DNA from: Marisa cornuarietis
Lineage: Eukaryota; Mollusca; Gastropoda; Architaenioglossa; Ampullariidae
Length of the DNA stretch: 64,000 nt
Assembly (NCBI GenBank): GCA_004794655.1
Contig: SMMW01000522.1
Location: forward strand, 62,001 to 126,000
Reading direction: 5' to 3'
Numbering within the stretch: position 1 is the stretch's first letter; every line of letters starts with the position of its first letter. Position numbers and translations under genes: made by a program. Positions 61,605 to 64,000 of this stretch are shown here, one piece after another. A model generated the notes under the pieces. It did not search any database, was not told the DNA's origin, and worked only from the letters and a program-made list of their open reading frames with translations.

Positions 61605-62488
61605 CCTAATTTAAGCACTTTTTCTGGATGATGTCCAAACGTCAAACGAGTCCACCACCCTACAAAAAATGTAGGGATTAATTATTTAAATTTGTTTCAA
61701 ATGTTCTATAAACTGTTCCAAACACCCCTCAAAAGACACAAAACTTTATATACATAGTCACCTTGCCTTTGGCTCCGATCGAGTTGAGCTTTGCCGATCC
61801 ACCGCACTGAATATTTGCAAACGCCCCTTTATAATCTACCCATACTTCCCTCGTTTTCTCTTAACAGAGCTTATCGTGGGAACCCGTAACAAGGCATGCT
61901 GTATCATGTTATCGGTTACGCTGATAGGACAAAACAAATGGTATGGATTGGGCAATATTTCCCTTAAGTTGTTTCGGTTCCGCGAAGCGTAGTTTGGTGC
62001 GACTGGCACTGTAACGATTCTTCATTAAAGAATGACGTCAAAATTAGAAATTACATTTATTTGATGCACTGAACATATCAAGATGTTTGTTACTTGGCAA
62101 TGTTAGCCTTATTTTGAACCACTAAATGTAGAAAGTGGACGAATCCATGACAACAGGAAGAACTGTAGTATGAAAGTAAAGCCCCCTTACTGTGAGCTCT
62201 TCTGGTGAAGAGATTCGTTCGGTCATAATACTCAAGAAAGGGAACCGCTCGTGCGAAATTCGTCTATCGGACTATCTTCTTGCCCATGTATTTGGACGAT
62301 ATTCCCAGTTCAATCAGGAGCTTGTAGGATGAATCAACGTAACACGAGCTGAATGAGTTTAATGTTTTTCAGTCAGAAGTTTAGAAGTTGCCCCCTCATG
62401 CGATTGTGGCCACTAAAAAAAACAAAAGACGAACTGAGCCGTGAACCTATTCGATGTGTCGAAGTTGAAAGATAATTTGTGTGTCTGA
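61605..62488. promoter_or_regulatory. Head-to-head promoter interval between the PARP and TBPL1 genes
   Basis: Separates the two start codons by 884 bp and contains both 5' UTRs. 61780-62300 carries more CpG (GCTCCGATCGAG, GGTTCCGCGAAGCG) than the flanking gene bodies. No TATA box is evident on either side. A shared TATA-less promoter is inferred from the geometry. Confidence 0.6.
62033..62040. promoter_or_regulatory. CRE palindrome
   Basis: Perfect TGACGTCA, the binding site of CREB/ATF bZIP factors, roughly midway between the two divergent genes. Confidence 0.45.
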
Positions 62489-63844
62489 ATGGCAGCAACA
62501 GTTACACTAAACTCAGTGAGTAACATCAAGCAGCAAACGATGGCACCGACAAGCGAAACCAATGGCTCAGGAAGTAGACAAGACGGTTCTACAGAACGCT
62601 GCGTTTTGGATTCGGAAGAGAAAAAAGACGTAATACGAGATATCCTAACCGAAGGCAGTGAACACACTTTGACACATAACCACGATGCCATCTTAAATGG
62701 AGGAAACGAACAAGTAAATGCTATGAACAACGAAACCAACGATCAAGATGAAAGCCCTGTCATAGATATACACATAAATAATGTTGTTTGCACTTTCAAT
62801 TTGCGGTGCCATATCAATCTTAAGAGGGTAGCCATGGAAGGGGCAAATGTAGAATACCGACGCGAGCATGGCGTAAGTCACAATTATGCTTTTTAATTAA
62901 TTTTTTTCAGGCATGTCGCAAGAGATGCTGATGTTTTGTACAAAGTCAAATATAGAGGACTGTAGTTGAATTAAACTTATTTAAAGCGTATGATGCAACA
63001 AATGGTTTTAAATGTAGTTTCATAAAGCTTAATCATTATACCAAGAGACTGGTTGGTGTAGGAGTATTGTCATTAAGAAAAAAACTTAATGAAGTCCATA
63101 TCTCTTGCAAACATTGTCAGTGTAGTGCACTGTAAGCCACTGTATAATTTTTAGAAGGTGTTGTTCAGATCTAAGAGAAATAAATGGTGATAGTATAGTC
63201 TTTCTCTGTGTAAGCTAACAAGAATATATACAGAGCATGCCATGTTTGCCTATAAAAAGTCTTAGAACAAACGTGTTTCCTGGAACGCATGATGTCATAA
63301 TGGTAACGACATAACCTCACCTTCTTTGTAAGATTTTCTTTCCACCTAACCCCTTATTCTTATCCCTAATCCCTTTGTTTGATGGAATCACATTCAGCTT
63401 CAGCTGTCAGCATGTTAGGCCTATGCCATCTGAGAAACACATTTGTGCCGAAGTCTAGAGTACTCAGAATTTCAAAAAAAAAAGCCTGCATTAGTTAACT
63501 TGAATTGTCTTGATCACAGTAGGTTTTATTTTAGTACCTACACCATTGATTTGAGAATTTTTAGTGATGTCTTTATTGAAATCAAACTTTCATATTTATC
63601 ACATTTTAGTTTAAATTTTATTTGACTTTACTTTCATCATGTACAATTTTTAGTAAGTATGTTGGAAGGTTTTGATAATGCTTCTAAATTGTTTAATATA
63701 TAGTAGCACATGAGAGAAAATTTGTATTTTGCTAGAGATGAAATTTTATCTTCACATGTAGATTTTGAACATGAAGCTACGAAGACCACGTGTCACAGCC
63801 AACATTACATCTTCTGGCAAGGTAACCTGTACTGGCAGCACCAG
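62489..63844 (+). CDS. TBPL1: TBP-like factor TBPL1/TRF2, first two exons
   Basis: Exon 1 is 62489-62872 (128 codons, GGC/GTAAGT) and exon 2 is 63762-63844 (ends phase 2, AG/GTGGGT). The gene runs off the right edge. The start is fixed by an in-frame TGA immediately upstream (62486-62488). Residues 91-128 (IDIHINNVVCTFNLRCHINL, KRVAMEGANVEY) and exon 2 (LRRPRVTANI, SSGKVTCTGST) match the first TBP-core repeat of TBPL1, with LRCHINL and MEGANVEYRR as in the TRF2 subfamily and not canonical TBP. The family binds TFIIA and directs transcription from TATA-less promoters in the nucleus. An acidic, Asn/Thr-rich 90-residue leader precedes the core. The short vertebrate form lacks such a leader. Confidence 0.95.
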
Positions 63845-64000
63845 GTGGGTCTTCTAATATTTTTCTCCCATTCTGTATAACAAATTAGTATGGGGTATTC
63901 TATTTTTTTCCTTAGTTTAAAAAATCTTGAAATATTTGTCCATGTGTTGGAAAAGAACTAAAAGGTACTGTTTTGAAGACCTATGAGTTTTACCTTAGGA
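63845..64000 (+). other. Start of TBPL1 intron 2
   Basis: Begins GTGGGTCTTC. No further exon before the window ends. Confidence 0.8.

Overview
This is eukaryotic nuclear DNA from an invertebrate animal. It is intron-rich, has many CA/GT and TA microsatellites, and carries many decayed transposons. The FRRS1-like Reeler/DOMON gene, the TRF2-type TBP paralogue and an ankyrin-WGR-PARP gene suggest a lophotrochozoan, most likely a mollusc. The species is inference only. The gene bodies (about 1-5.3 kb and 22.3-61.7 kb) are AT-rich and poor in CpG, while 5.5-22.3 kb is visibly richer in CpG, as expected where gene bodies are methylated.

Layout. 1-1001: 3' end of a gypsy-like LTR retrotransposon. 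1037-5114, minus strand: the first six coding exons of a secreted or membrane Reeler + DOMON protein (FRRS1-like), continuing beyond the left edge. 5.1-22.3 kb: intergenic DNA with three copies of one hAT-type MITE, a LINE fragment, a MULE-like element with modular inverted repeats, two U2 snRNA-derived insertions, a foldback MITE and tandem duplications. I recognise no protein-coding host gene there.

23634-61604, minus strand: one gene of 50 coding exons. I assembled it by matching splice sites and codon phase, giving 7,602 nt and 2,533 residues with no phase conflict. Its order is: basic N-terminus, a small unnamed module, nuclear localisation clusters, a very long ankyrin region, acidic linker, WGR domain, PARP helical domain and PARP catalytic domain with an intact H-Y-E triad. 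It matches the nematode PME-5 type of tankyrase-like enzyme and not vertebrate tankyrase, which has a SAM domain and no WGR. Its introns hold LINE, gypsy, DIRS-like, hAT, MULE and SINE insertions.

61605-62488 is a compact head-to-head promoter region with a perfect CRE. 62489 to the right edge, plus strand, holds the first two exons of TBPL1/TRF2, a TBP-like general transcription factor. The window thus pairs a nuclear ADP-ribosyltransferase and a core promoter factor across one shared regulatory interval.
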